64,000 nt of DNA from Streptococcus sp. Marseille-Q5986 (GTDB lineage Bacteria > Bacillota > Bacilli > Lactobacillales > Streptococcaceae), in the NCBI RefSeq assembly GCF_946902915.1, contig NZ_CAMPPY010000001.1, positions 584,263 to 648,262 of the forward strand. The letters run 5' to 3'. How positions within the stretch are numbered: the first letter of the stretch is position 1; each line of letters starts with the position of its first letter. The position numbers were made by a program, and so were the translations under genes. This document shows, in pieces, positions 10,133-17,614 of the stretch. A model generated the notes under the pieces. That model searched no databases. It had not been told where the DNA came from and saw only the letters and a list, made by a program, of their open reading frames with translations.

Positions 10133-10828
10133 ATGCGTGAACATCGTCCAGTTATTGCTCTTGATTTTCCTAGTTTTGAGGCGGTCAAGGAATTTTTATC
10201 TCTTTTCCCAGCAGAAGAAAGTCTTTATCTAAAAGTGGGGATGGAGCTTTATTATGCGGAAGGGCCGGAAGTTGTCCGTTATTTGAAGTCATTGGGGCAT
10301 AGTGTCTTTCTGGACCTCAAGCTACATGACATTCCCAATACAGTCAAATCTGCCATGAAGGTCTTGTCTCGGCTTGGTGTGGACATGACCAATGTTCATG
10401 CTGCTGGTGGTGTGGAGATGATGAAGGCTGCGCGTGAAGGTCTGGGGACACAAGCCAAATTGATCGCTGTGACCCAGCTTACATCGACGTCGGAAAGCCA
10501 GATGCAAGATTTTCAAAATATCCAAACCAGCCTGCAAGAGTCTGTGATTCACTATGCCAAGAAGACAGCTGAAGCGGGCTTGGATGGTGTCGTTTGCTCG
10601 GCTCAGGAAGTACAACTCATCAAGCAGACCACCAATCCAGATTTTATCTGTCTGACACCAGGAATTCGTCTGGCGGGAGCTGCGGTAGGAGACCAAAAAC
10701 GTGTCATGACACCTGCTGACGCTTATCAAATCGGTAGTGACTATATCGTAGTAGGACGTCCCATTACCCAAGCTGAGGATCCTGTTGCAGCTTATCATGC
10801 TATTAAGGATGAATGGAACCAAGACTGA
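10133..10828 (+). CDS. pyrF: Orotidine-5'-phosphate decarboxylase
   Basis: The product has 231 residues. PyrF decarboxylates OMP to UMP, the last step of de novo UMP synthesis. The catalytic motif [10 protein letters not shown] carries the charged Lys/Asp network. The C-terminal phosphate-binding region reads TPGIRLAG and YIVVGRPIT. Length and fold order are normal for group I enzymes. It is expressed behind the PyrR leader and followed 39 bp later by pyrE. Confidence 0.97.
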   Translation: MREHRPVIALDFPSFEAVKEFLSLFPAEESLYLKVGMELYYAEGPEVVRYLKSLGHSVFLDLKLHDIPNTVKSAMKVLSRLGVDMTNVHAAGGVEMMKAAREGLGTQAKLIAVTQLTSTSESQMQDFQNIQTSLQESVIHYAKKTAEAGLDGVVCSAQEVQLIKQTTNPDFICLTPGIRLAGAAVGDQKRVMTPADAYQIGSDYIVVGRPITQAEDPVAAYHAIKDEWNQD

Positions 10829-10867
10829 AATTAAAGAAATAGATTATAAAAATAAAAGGAGAATACT

Positions 10868-11500
10868 ATGACACTTGCTAAAGATATCGCTAGCCACCTC
10901 TTGAAAATCCAAGCCGTTTACCTCAAACCAGAGGAACCTTTCACTTGGGCATCTGGTATCAAATCGCCGATTTATACTGACAACCGTGTGACGCTTGCCT
11001 ATCCAGAGACTCGTACCCTAATTGAAAATGGTTTTGTGGAAGCTATTAAAGCAGAATTTCCAGAAGTAGAAGTGATTGCAGGAGCTGCAACAGCAGGGAT
11101 TCCTCACGGAGCTATTATCGCTGACAAGATGAACTTGCCATTTGCTTATATCCGCAGCAAACCAAAAGACCACGGAGCAGGCAACCAAATCGAAGGTCGT
11201 GTAGCTCAGGGGCAAAAGATGGTTGTTGTTGAAGACCTCATTTCAACGGGTGGTTCAGTTCTTGAAGCCGTAGCAGCCGCTAAACGCGAAGGAGCAGATG
11301 TGCTTGGAGTTGTAGCGATTTTCAGTTATCAATTGCCAAAAGCTGATAAGAATTTTGCGGATGCTGATGTGAAATTGGTGACACTTTCAAATTACAGCGA
11401 ACTCATCCACCTAGCCCAAGAAGAAGGTTACATCACACCAGAAGGACTCGCTCTCCTAAAACGCTTTAAAGAAGATCAAGAAAATTGGCTGGAAGGCTAA
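10868..11500 (+). CDS. pyrE: Orotate phosphoribosyltransferase
   Basis: The product has 210 residues. PyrE joins orotate and PRPP to give OMP, the substrate of the upstream pyrF product. The PRPP-binding motif is [12 protein letters not shown], and the flexible-loop region [11 protein letters not shown] is present. It starts behind AAAGGAGAA, is cotranscribed with pyrF, and ends in its own terminator. Confidence 0.97.
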   Translation: MTLAKDIASHLLKIQAVYLKPEEPFTWASGIKSPIYTDNRVTLAYPETRTLIENGFVEAIKAEFPEVEVIAGAATAGIPHGAIIADKMNLPFAYIRSKPKDHGAGNQIEGRVAQGQKMVVVEDLISTGGSVLEAVAAAKREGADVLGVVAIFSYQLPKADKNFADADVKLVTLSNYSELIHLAQEEGYITPEGLALLKRFKEDQENWLEG

Positions 11501-11511
11501 GTTAGTAAGAT

Positions 11512-11542
11512 AAAGAGAGACGAGGGTGCCGAGTCTCTTTTT
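11512..11542 (+). terminator. Terminator after pyrE
   Basis: AGAGAC (11516-11521) pairs with GTCTCT (11533-11538), with an inner GC-rich loop and trailing Ts. Confidence 0.8.
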
Positions 11543-11581
11543 ATAAGCTTTTATGAATATGATACGGTCTTATAAAAGTAA

Positions 11582-11610
11582 TTGACAACGCTTTCTTTTT
11601 TAGTTATAAT
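11582..11610 (+). promoter_or_regulatory. Consensus promoter of second secreted-peptide locus
   Basis: TTGACA (11582-11587), exactly 17 bp, TATAAT (11605-11610): a perfect sigma-70/SigA promoter. No operator is obvious, so the peptide mRNA may be abundant. Confidence 0.85.
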
Positions 11611-11678
11611 GAAAACATAATATGTATCAAATTGATCAATCAACTATCTTGTTTATCACTTCTTAGGAGGACGATGTC

Positions 11679-12083
11679 ATGAAAAGAAGAAAAATATATT
11701 CCCTTTTTTGCGTAGTTACAATTGCATCTAGTTTGTTTCTCCCTACAGTTTTAGCTAGACAGATTGGAGATTATGATTTAACGTTGCCGCGCTGGGGTTC
11801 GGATACAACTAGTGAGCTTGAGAAAGAAAACGCCTCTGCTGGAATTAATAATAATGACAGCACTGGTGGCGGTAAAACGTTAAATACCTCTATTCGTAGC
11901 GCCTATAGTGGGGCAGATATCACTCCAGTATATCAATTGAGCTCTGGCTCTAGGATTGTCATGTACTATAATGGAGGTGGTGATAATTATATTGGTTCTG
12001 GTACTAGATTAGCTATGGCGCCACAGTTTGGAAATCATGTAAGAATTCATACTTCAGGTTCTTGGAGTCCAGATTCTTATTAA
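11679..12083 (+). CDS. Secreted peptide of an ABC-transporter locus, bacteriocin-like
   Basis: The product has 134 residues. A Sec signal peptide (MKRRK, hydrophobic core, cleavage likely after VLA near residue 26) leaves a mature part of about 108 residues rich in Gly, Ser, Asn and Tyr. Examples are NNNDSTGGG and YYNGGGDNYIGSG. It has no cysteine and no double-glycine leader. The RBS is strong (AGGAGG) behind a perfect promoter. The next genes are three membrane proteins and an ABC ATPase, the same design as the lactococcin-972 locus at 3.0-6.2 kb. It may belong to the DUF2712-type peptides that accompany DUF2705-type permeases; that link is from memory. Antimicrobial or signalling activity is not proven. 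Confidence 0.6.
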   Translation: MKRRKIYSLFCVVTIASSLFLPTVLARQIGDYDLTLPRWGSDTTSELEKENASAGINNNDSTGGGKTLNTSIRSAYSGADITPVYQLSSGSRIVMYYNGGGDNYIGSGTRLAMAPQFGNHVRIHTSGSWSPDSY

Positions 12084-12121
12084 CTTACTTGTCAGAGTAA
12101 GCCTTAAAGATGGTTGATTGT

Positions 12122-12152
12122 GGGTGTAGCATGAAAAAAGAATGCTACACCC
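12122..12152 (+). terminator. Strong intra-operon hairpin after peptide gene
   Basis: GGGTGTAGCAT pairs perfectly with ATGCTACACCC (11 bp) around GAAAAAAGA, followed by TATTTTTATT. It is placed as in the first bacteriocin locus and probably lets the peptide be made in excess over the transporter. Confidence 0.75.
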
Positions 12153-12178
12153 TATTTTTATTATAAGGAGGAGTAAGG

Positions 12179-12943
12179 ATGGAATTTTTCATTTGTAATC
12201 TTGTACGAGTCGTTCAATCACCTCGATTTTATATGTCTTTATTTTTGACCCTTCTTTGCATGTTTTTAGGAAATCTTCTTGCTTTCAATGGTATTTATAA
12301 AATTGAAGGTTTATCGATTTTTTTTGCTGCCTCTTCTATTCGAGGATTTTCACCGATTAGTCTAGTAGCTGCACTTATCTGTACACTGCCTTATTCTAGT
12401 CAGATAATAGAGGATGCTGAGAGTCATTTTCTAACAGCACAATTGTGCCGAATTTCTAAAAAGAGGTATCTAGCTATTGTGAGTAGTACTGCAATTATTT
12501 CTTCTTTTCTAGTCTTTTTTCTCCCCTATTTATTATTATTAGGAATTAATCTTTTAGTGACTCCTTATCAGGAAATTTATATTGGAGATTATAGTGGTGC
12601 CTTAAAAGAATTATTTGATTCCAATCAGTTGCTCTATAGTCTTGTGACGACTCTCTGGTATGGAGTTTGGGGAGCTGTGTTCTCTATTTTTGGACTAGCT
12701 AGTGCTTTGCTAGTGAAGAAAAAATTAGGAGCTATTTTCATCCCAATTGCCTATATGATGGTTGGGGGTATTTTATGGGCTATTTTAGGGCTATCTTACT
12801 TAGAACCTGTGACAACGTTAGCTTTGGGATACCAGAAAGATATCAGTCTTTCCTTAGTTAGTGGGCATCTTGCTTTTATTTTATTTGTTAGTTGTTTGGT
12901 TGTTTATGGTACATTTTTTCTACATTCAGAGGACTATGTATAA
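12179..12943 (+). CDS. ABC transporter permease, peptide locus (first)
   Basis: The product has 254 residues with about six membrane segments and no soluble domain. It starts behind a strong SD (AAGGAGGAG). The layout is that of ABC-2-like permeases found with bacteriocin or lantibiotic immunity ATPases. Its stop overlaps the start of the next gene (TAATG). With two sibling permease genes and the ATPase at 14399 it probably forms an export or immunity complex. No substrate can be read from the sequence. Confidence 0.7.
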   Translation: MEFFICNLVRVVQSPRFYMSLFLTLLCMFLGNLLAFNGIYKIEGLSIFFAASSIRGFSPISLVAALICTLPYSSQIIEDAESHFLTAQLCRISKKRYLAIVSSTAIISSFLVFFLPYLLLLGINLLVTPYQEIYIGDYSGALKELFDSNQLLYSLVTTLWYGVWGAVFSIFGLASALLVKKKLGAIFIPIAYMMVGGILWAILGLSYLEPVTTLALGYQKDISLSLVSGHLAFILFVSCLVVYGTFFLHSEDYV

Positions 12944-13694
12944 TGAAACAATTTGTTCAATTTTATAAAAAAGATTTCTTAGGAGTATTGGTTTATTTTA
13001 TATTACTGCTATCCTGTGTTTTATCTAGCACAGTATATTTATTGCGCTGTCGCCAATATTCAATCCATCCAAATGTATTAGAATGGATCTTAGTCTTACT
13101 TCAAGATATGACAACTGGAGTATATTGCTTTCCGTTCATATATATATTGTTCTTTTTTTATTTGATGAATAACTATTTTAATAGGTTGGAGTGTCGCATT
13201 CGTCTGAAATCAATTAAGCACTTTACCAGTTTTAGTTTCAAATTAGCAGCTCTTAGTACGGGGATTTGGACGGCGACTTTATTTTTATTGATTTTTCTAA
13301 TTGCATTTAGTAATGGTTTTAGCTTCTCTTTGGAGATAAAGGAGGTTGATTTTTTAAGAGAATTTTATGGTATAAGTATTGCAAACAATGCTAGTTTCTT
13401 TATAGGATTTTTTTCTCTTATATAGCATACTATTTCTTTCTATCCTTACTTACTATTAGCAGTTTTTCTTGGTTTAAAAAATCAAACATGAGCTTAGTAT
13501 TTCTGTTTACTTTTTTATTTGTAGAATCCTTATTCTGGATTTATCAGTTGAACAATGGGATAATTGGATTATTGCCAATTTTTCAGTATATGGTAAATTC
13601 CAATCCGTATGCATTGATTTATTGGCTTACATTACTATCTATCATAATTCCATTGACTGTATTTTCTGTTCATAGAAACTGGAGGAGAGTGTAA
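12943..13694 (+). pseudogene. ABC permease gene, frameshifted in a T7 tract (second)
   Basis: Translation starts at 12943 (TAATG overlap) and reads 160 residues with about four membrane segments to a stop at 13423-13425. Adding one T to the seven-T run just before (about 13409-13415) keeps one frame open through to 13694. That gives about 250 residues, close to its neighbours (254 and 234). The downstream part continues with two more membrane segments. Either the gene is inactivated or the homopolymer acts as an on/off or slippage switch. A sequencing error in the homopolymer is also possible. Confidence 0.75.
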
Positions 13695-13697
13695 AAG

Positions 13698-14402
13698 TTG
13701 GAAATGGGAAAGTTAAGTAGTCACATGTGGAGGTTGAATCAGATAATCTATACCAAGTACTTTTGGGGTTATGTTCTTTTTTGGATATTGATTTGTTTAG
13801 GATTATGGTATTGGTTAGAAGGAAATGATAGACTTGTTATAGAAATTTTAAAAGGGCCTAATCTGAGTCAAAACTCTTTTTTAGTCTTATCTATATGGTT
13901 GCTTCATTGGTTTATTATTCATACATTTTTTCTAGCAGTTGTATATCGTAGAAGAGCATCCGATTTCTTTATGGAAGTGATTCGATTTTCTTCTATTAAG
14001 CTCTGGATTAGGTATCAGATTTGGACCTGTTTTCTTTATGGACTCATTTTAATCATGGTAAAAGTTCTAGTGATTCAATTTATGTTACAGTTACCAAACT
14101 GGGATATAGGAGTTTTGTTTATAGTTGATTCTTTGAATGCTTGTGTGTTAGTCTTGTTTTGCTTTATGTTATACGCACTAGGAGCGAATGTACAAATGAA
14201 CTTTGCTTGCGTTAGTTTCTTTTTACTCATGATTGTGTTTGGTGGTCTATTTGTAGGAAATCGAACTAATTATCTATTTTATATTTTGAATCGAGGGAAT
14301 GGGGATGTAGGAGGAGATTTGTTTCTTCAGTTGCTATTTTTAGTCTTTCTTTTTCAAAGCATTTTCTATTTCACTCGTCAAAAGAGGAGGTTTATAGAAT
14401 GA
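13698..14402 (+). CDS. ABC transporter permease, peptide locus (third)
   Basis: The product has 234 residues with about six membrane segments. The start is a TTG at 13698 behind GGAGAG; an in-frame ATG follows at 13704. It overlaps the ATPase gene by 4 bp (ATGA-type), so the two are translationally coupled. Sequence is AT-rich and Phe/Leu/Ile dominated like its siblings. Substrate is unknown; context points to the peptide encoded at 11679. Confidence 0.7.
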   Translation: MEMGKLSSHMWRLNQIIYTKYFWGYVLFWILICLGLWYWLEGNDRLVIEILKGPNLSQNSFLVLSIWLLHWFIIHTFFLAVVYRRRASDFFMEVIRFSSIKLWIRYQIWTCFLYGLILIMVKVLVIQFMLQLPNWDIGVLFIVDSLNACVLVLFCFMLYALGANVQMNFACVSFFLLMIVFGGLFVGNRTNYLFYILNRGNGDVGGDLFLQLLFLVFLFQSIFYFTRQKRRFIE

Positions 14403-15046
14403 ATGAAATAATTATATTAAAAAATATTGAGTTGAAATTAAAAAAGACATGTGTTTTTCAAAACCTTAACTTTAGTTGTAAACCAGGGGAAATCATAGGA
14501 ATCACTGGTGCGAATGGCTCAGGGAAAAGTGTCTTGTTTAAATTAATAGCTGGTTTATATAGTCCGTCTTATGGAGAAGTGTTAATCAATGGGGAAAATA
14601 TTGTTACTGAGAGAAAAATTCCAGCTAATTTGGGAGCTTTGATTGAAGAACCTGGTTTTATAAATTATTATAGTGGCTTTAAGAATTTACAATATTTAGC
14701 AAGCATACGAGGAGTAGTTGGTAATCAGGAAATTAATGATACACTGAAAATAGTTGGTCTATATGAGCAAAAAGACCAGAAAGTTAAAACTTATTCGCTG
14801 GGTATGAGGAAAAAGCTAGGGATTGCTCAAGCAATTATGGAGAATCCCTCTATTCTTTTACTAGATGAGCCTATGAATGCCTTGGATAAATCTAGTGTAG
14901 AAAATATGAGAGTATTGTTTAGAAAACTCTCTAGTGAAAAAGGAACAACAATTTTGATTGCTAGTCATAGTGAAGAAGATATTCGTATCTTATGTGATAA
15001 AGTATATGCAATAGAAGATAAAGTATGCACACTGTGTCCATATTGA
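14399..15046 (+). CDS. ABC transporter ATPase, peptide locus
   Basis: The product has 215 residues. It shows Walker A GANGSGKSV, signature YSLGMRKK (degenerate LSGGQ, as in many bacteriocin-immunity ATPases), Walker B ILLLDEPMNALD and the H-loop ASHSEED. The SLGMRKKLGIAQA form is typical of CcmA/LanF-like ATPases. It ends the five-gene locus and is followed by a long inverted repeat. Confidence 0.88.
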   Translation: MNEIIILKNIELKLKKTCVFQNLNFSCKPGEIIGITGANGSGKSVLFKLIAGLYSPSYGEVLINGENIVTERKIPANLGALIEEPGFINYYSGFKNLQYLASIRGVVGNQEINDTLKIVGLYEQKDQKVKTYSLGMRKKLGIAQAIMENPSILLLDEPMNALDKSSVENMRVLFRKLSSEKGTTILIASHSEEDIRILCDKVYAIEDKVCTLCPY

Positions 15047-15078
15047 TCATCTTAGATAGACTCAGGATGTTATAGAAA

Positions 15079-15128
15079 AACTCTTAAAAAGGGATTGGAG
15101 CTTAAAATCCAGTTCCCTTTTAAGAGTT
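15079..15128. terminator. Bidirectional terminator
   Basis: AACTCTTAAAAAGGGA (15079-15094) pairs with TCCCTTTTAAGAGTT (15114-15128). It lies between the convergent ATPase gene and the truncated minus-strand gene. Confidence 0.75.
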
Positions 15129-15133
15129 AATAA

Positions 15134-15442
15134 TTAGTCAACTTTTCCGTCTTCAACAACTAGGTCATCTGCTTTAGCAGCATCACTGTAGGTTGGGTGA
15201 AGTGTTTTTTCATAGGCTTTGTGGAAGAAGTTTTCCTTGCCTAATTTTTCAATATCTTTATTGATGAAGTCTAGCAATTCTTGGTTTCCTTTTTGAACTG
15301 CTGCTGCGATGGTATCTGGATCACCGAGGGAAGTAATTCCGACTTCAAATCCTTTGTTTTCAAGCGCCCAAGCTAGGTGTTTTTTATTACCGTGATAAGG
15401 ATTTTTTATCATAGAAATAAAATTTTTAAAATTTCCAAACAA
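15134..15442 (-). pseudogene. 3' remnant of an amino-acid ABC substrate-binding protein
   Basis: The frame gives 102 residues that match the C-terminal part of polar amino-acid binding proteins. Readable features are VGITSLGDPDTIAAAVQKGN, ELLDFINKDIEKLG and a tail ending DAAKADDLVVEDGKVD. There is no signal peptide or lipobox, and the first residues (MFGNFKNFIS) look like read-through from unrelated AT-rich DNA near the lctO promoter. About 170 N-terminal residues and the permease and ATPase partners are missing. A deletion that joined this tail to the lctO upstream region explains it best. Confidence 0.8.
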
Positions 15443-15492
15443 AGTATTTGAAAAGTTTCGAAAAAAGAGTTAAGATATTTTTGTAAGAAAAA

Positions 15493-15506
15493 AGTAAACG
15501 CTTACT
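15493..15506 (+). promoter_or_regulatory. Candidate CcpA cre site before lctO
   Basis: AGTAAACGCTTACT is close to the palindromic cre consensus (TGNAAACGNTTNCA type), about 20 bp before the lctO start. It suggests catabolite control of lactate oxidation. Seen by eye only. Confidence 0.55.
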
Positions 15507-15524
15507 TATTAAGGAGGACATTTT

Positions 15525-16661
15525 ATGTCATACAAAACAAGCAATGCAGAAGGCCATGTAGATTTCATCAATACCTATGATTTGGAGCCCATGGCGCAAC
15601 AAGTTATTCCTAAAGCAGCCTTTGGCTATATAGCTAGTGGATCGGAAGATACTTTCACTTTACGCGAGAATATTCGTGCTTTTAACCACAAACTCATCGT
15701 TCCGCATACTCTTTGTGATGTTGAAAATCCAAGTACAGAGATTGAATTTGCAGGTGAAAAATTGTCTTCACCAATCATTATGGCGCCTGTTGCAGCTAAT
15801 AAATTGGCAAATGAACAAGGTGAAGTAGCTACTGCGCGTGGTGTGCATGAGTTTGGTTCTCTCTATACAACCAGCTCTTACTCTACTGTCGACCTTCCAG
15901 AAATTACGGAAGCCCTTCAAGGGACACCTCATTGGTTCCAATTTTACTTTAGTAAAGATGATGGTATTAACCGCCACATCATGGACCGTGTGAAGGCTGA
16001 AGGTTATAAGGCGATTGTCTTGACTGCAGATGCTACTGTAGGGGGTAATCGTGAGGTGGATAAGCGTAATGGTTTTGTCTTCCCAGTTGGCATGCCGATT
16101 GTTGAAGAATACCTGCCAGAAGGTGCTGGAAAATCAATGGATTTTGTTTACAAATCAGCTAAACAACGCTTGTCTCCACGTGATGTAGAATTTATCGCTG
16201 AATACTCAGGACTTCCTGTGTATGTTAAGGGACCACAATGCCGTGAGGACGTTGAACGTTCGCTTGCTGCAGGAGCTTCTGGTATCTGGGTAACCAACCA
16301 CGGTGGCCGCCAAATCGACGGTGGACCAGCTGCCTTTGACTCACTTCAAGAAGTAGCAGAAGCAGTTGACAAACGTGTGCCAATTGTCTTTGACTCAGGT
16401 ATTCGTCGCGGTCAACACGTCTTTAAAGCCTTGGCTTCAGGAGCAGACTTGGTAGCTATTGGTCGCCCTGTTATCTATGGCTTGGCTCTTGGAGGTAGTG
16501 TCGGTGTACGTCAAGTCTTTGAACACTTGAATGCTGAATTGAAGACAGTCATGCAATTGTCTGGAACTCAGACTATTGAAGACGTCAAGCATTTCAAACT
16601 CCGTCACAACCCATACAACCCAACCTTCCCAGTTGACCCTCGTGATTTGAAATTGTATTGA
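15525..16661 (+). CDS. lctO: L-lactate oxidase
   Basis: The product has 378 residues, an FMN-dependent alpha-hydroxy-acid oxidase that turns L-lactate and O2 into pyruvate and H2O2. Family residues are present: Tyr35 (FGYIASGS), Tyr141 (WFQFYF), Lys235 (VYVKGP), and NHGGRQ with catalytic His259 and Arg262. The FMN phosphate-binding segment is DSGIRRG at 290-296. The strong SD AAGGAGG lies 8 bp before ATG. With spxB downstream it forms the lactate to pyruvate to acetyl-phosphate route that makes peroxide in this group. Confidence 0.95.
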   Translation: MSYKTSNAEGHVDFINTYDLEPMAQQVIPKAAFGYIASGSEDTFTLRENIRAFNHKLIVPHTLCDVENPSTEIEFAGEKLSSPIIMAPVAANKLANEQGEVATARGVHEFGSLYTTSSYSTVDLPEITEALQGTPHWFQFYFSKDDGINRHIMDRVKAEGYKAIVLTADATVGGNREVDKRNGFVFPVGMPIVEEYLPEGAGKSMDFVYKSAKQRLSPRDVEFIAEYSGLPVYVKGPQCREDVERSLAAGASGIWVTNHGGRQIDGGPAAFDSLQEVAEAVDKRVPIVFDSGIRRGQHVFKALASGADLVAIGRPVIYGLALGGSVGVRQVFEHLNAELKTVMQLSGTQTIEDVKHFKLRHNPYNPTFPVDPRDLKLY

Positions 16662-16673
16662 TAAAACAGATTG

Positions 16674-16697
16674 CCTCCACTGAATGTGGAGGTTTTT
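16674..16697 (+). terminator. Terminator after lctO
   Basis: CCTCCAC pairs with GTGGAGG around TGAAT, then TTTTT. Confidence 0.9.
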
Positions 16698-16760
16698 GCT
16701 TGTGTTTTAAACACTTTTGTCATGAAGATTAAAAAAAGAGAAAGATTTGATTTTTTATAA

Positions 16761-16812
16761 TTGACAAATGTAGACTTTAAGGGTATACTGATAATTGTAA
16801 TTGACAATTGTA
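16761..16812 (+). promoter_or_regulatory. copY promoter with two CopY boxes
   Basis: TTGACA (16761-16766), 17 bp, TATACT (16784-16789). Two copies of the cop box KACANNTGTA are present: GACAAATGTA (16763-16772, over the -35) and GACAATTGTA (16803-16812, downstream of the start site). CopY bound without copper would block RNA polymerase at both positions. Confidence 0.88.
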
Positions 16813-16830
16813 GATTTTGGAGGTGTGCTG

Positions 16831-17226
16831 ATGCAGATTTCAGATGCGGAATGGCAAGTCATGAAGATTATTTGGATGCAAGGAGAGCAGACCAGTACGG
16901 ATTTGATCAGGGTTTTGGTGGAGCGGTTTGACTGGTCCAAGTCCACGGTTCAGACACTTTTGGCTCGTTTGGTTGAGAAAGGGGGTCTGACCAGGAAAAA
17001 AGAGGGTAAGTCCTTTGTTTATTCAGCACTTTTAACTATAGATCAAAGTCGGGATTTGCTTGTCCAAGATATCAAGGACAAGGTTTGTTCTCGTAGGATT
17101 AAGGACTTGTTGGCCGATTTGATTGCCGAATGTGATTTTACTCAGGCTGGCTTGGAAGACTTGGAAGCTGTGATTTCTAAGAAGAAATCAAGCACTGTAA
17201 CAGAAGTAAGATGTAATTGTATGTAA
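16831..17226 (+). CDS. copY: Copper-responsive repressor CopY
   Basis: The chosen start is the ATG at 16831 behind TTGGAGGTG, not the TTG at 16801, which overlaps the second cop box. The product has 131 residues. The N-terminal winged helix is of the BlaI/MecI type (ISDAEWQVMKIIWMQ, SKSTVQTLLARLVEKGG), and the C-terminal metal site is reduced to a single CNC (RCNCM). Enterococcal CopY has CxCxxxxCxC; the short form is typical of pneumococcus. It represses the copY-cupA-copA operon until Cu(I) displaces Zn(II). Confidence 0.93.
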   Translation: MQISDAEWQVMKIIWMQGEQTSTDLIRVLVERFDWSKSTVQTLLARLVEKGGLTRKKEGKSFVYSALLTIDQSRDLLVQDIKDKVCSRRIKDLLADLIAECDFTQAGLEDLEAVISKKKSSTVTEVRCNCM

Positions 17227-17236
17227 AGGAGACGTC

Positions 17237-17608
17237 ATGTTAAATAGTATTGTAACCATTATTTGTATTGCCCTTATTGTATTTATCGTGTTTTGGTTTT
17301 TCAAAAAGCCTGAAAAATCTGGACAGAAGGCCCAGCAAAAAAACGGCTATCAAGAGATTCGAGTGGAGGTTATGGGAGGCTATACGCCAGAGTTGATTAT
17401 CCTCAAGAAATCAGTGCCAGCCCGCATTGTCTTTGACCGTAAGGATCCTTCACCTTGCCTGGAACAGATTGTTTTTCCAGATTTTGGTGTGCATGCAGAC
17501 CTGCCTATGGGTGAAGAGTATGTAGTGGAAATCACGCCTGAGCAGGTTGGGGAGTTTGTCTTTGCATGTGGTATGAACATGATGCACGGCAAGATGATTG
17601 TAGAGTAG
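17237..17608 (+). CDS. cupA: Membrane-anchored copper chaperone CupA
   Basis: The product has 123 residues. An N-terminal membrane anchor (about 3-21, ending FWFFKKPEK) is followed by a cupredoxin-like domain. The Cu(I)-binding Cys/Met motif CGMNMMHGKM is at the C-terminus, with a further conserved Cys in DPSPCLEQI. CupA binds Cu(I) at the membrane and hands it to CopA. It starts 10 bp after copY and ends 6 bp before copA. The same cupredoxin motif recurs in the CopA N-terminus. Confidence 0.93.
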   Translation: MLNSIVTIICIALIVFIVFWFFKKPEKSGQKAQQKNGYQEIRVEVMGGYTPELIILKKSVPARIVFDRKDPSPCLEQIVFPDFGVHADLPMGEEYVVEITPEQVGEFVFACGMNMMHGKMIVE

Positions 17609-17614
17609 GAGGAG

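Noticed and set aside
10322..10822. 166-residue minus-strand ORF inside pyrF
   Set aside because: Antisense shadow of pyrF with no independent evidence.
16801..16830. Upstream TTG start for CopY
   Set aside because: The codon overlaps the second cop box; the ATG at 16831 has a clear SD (TTGGAGG) and matches the family N-terminus.
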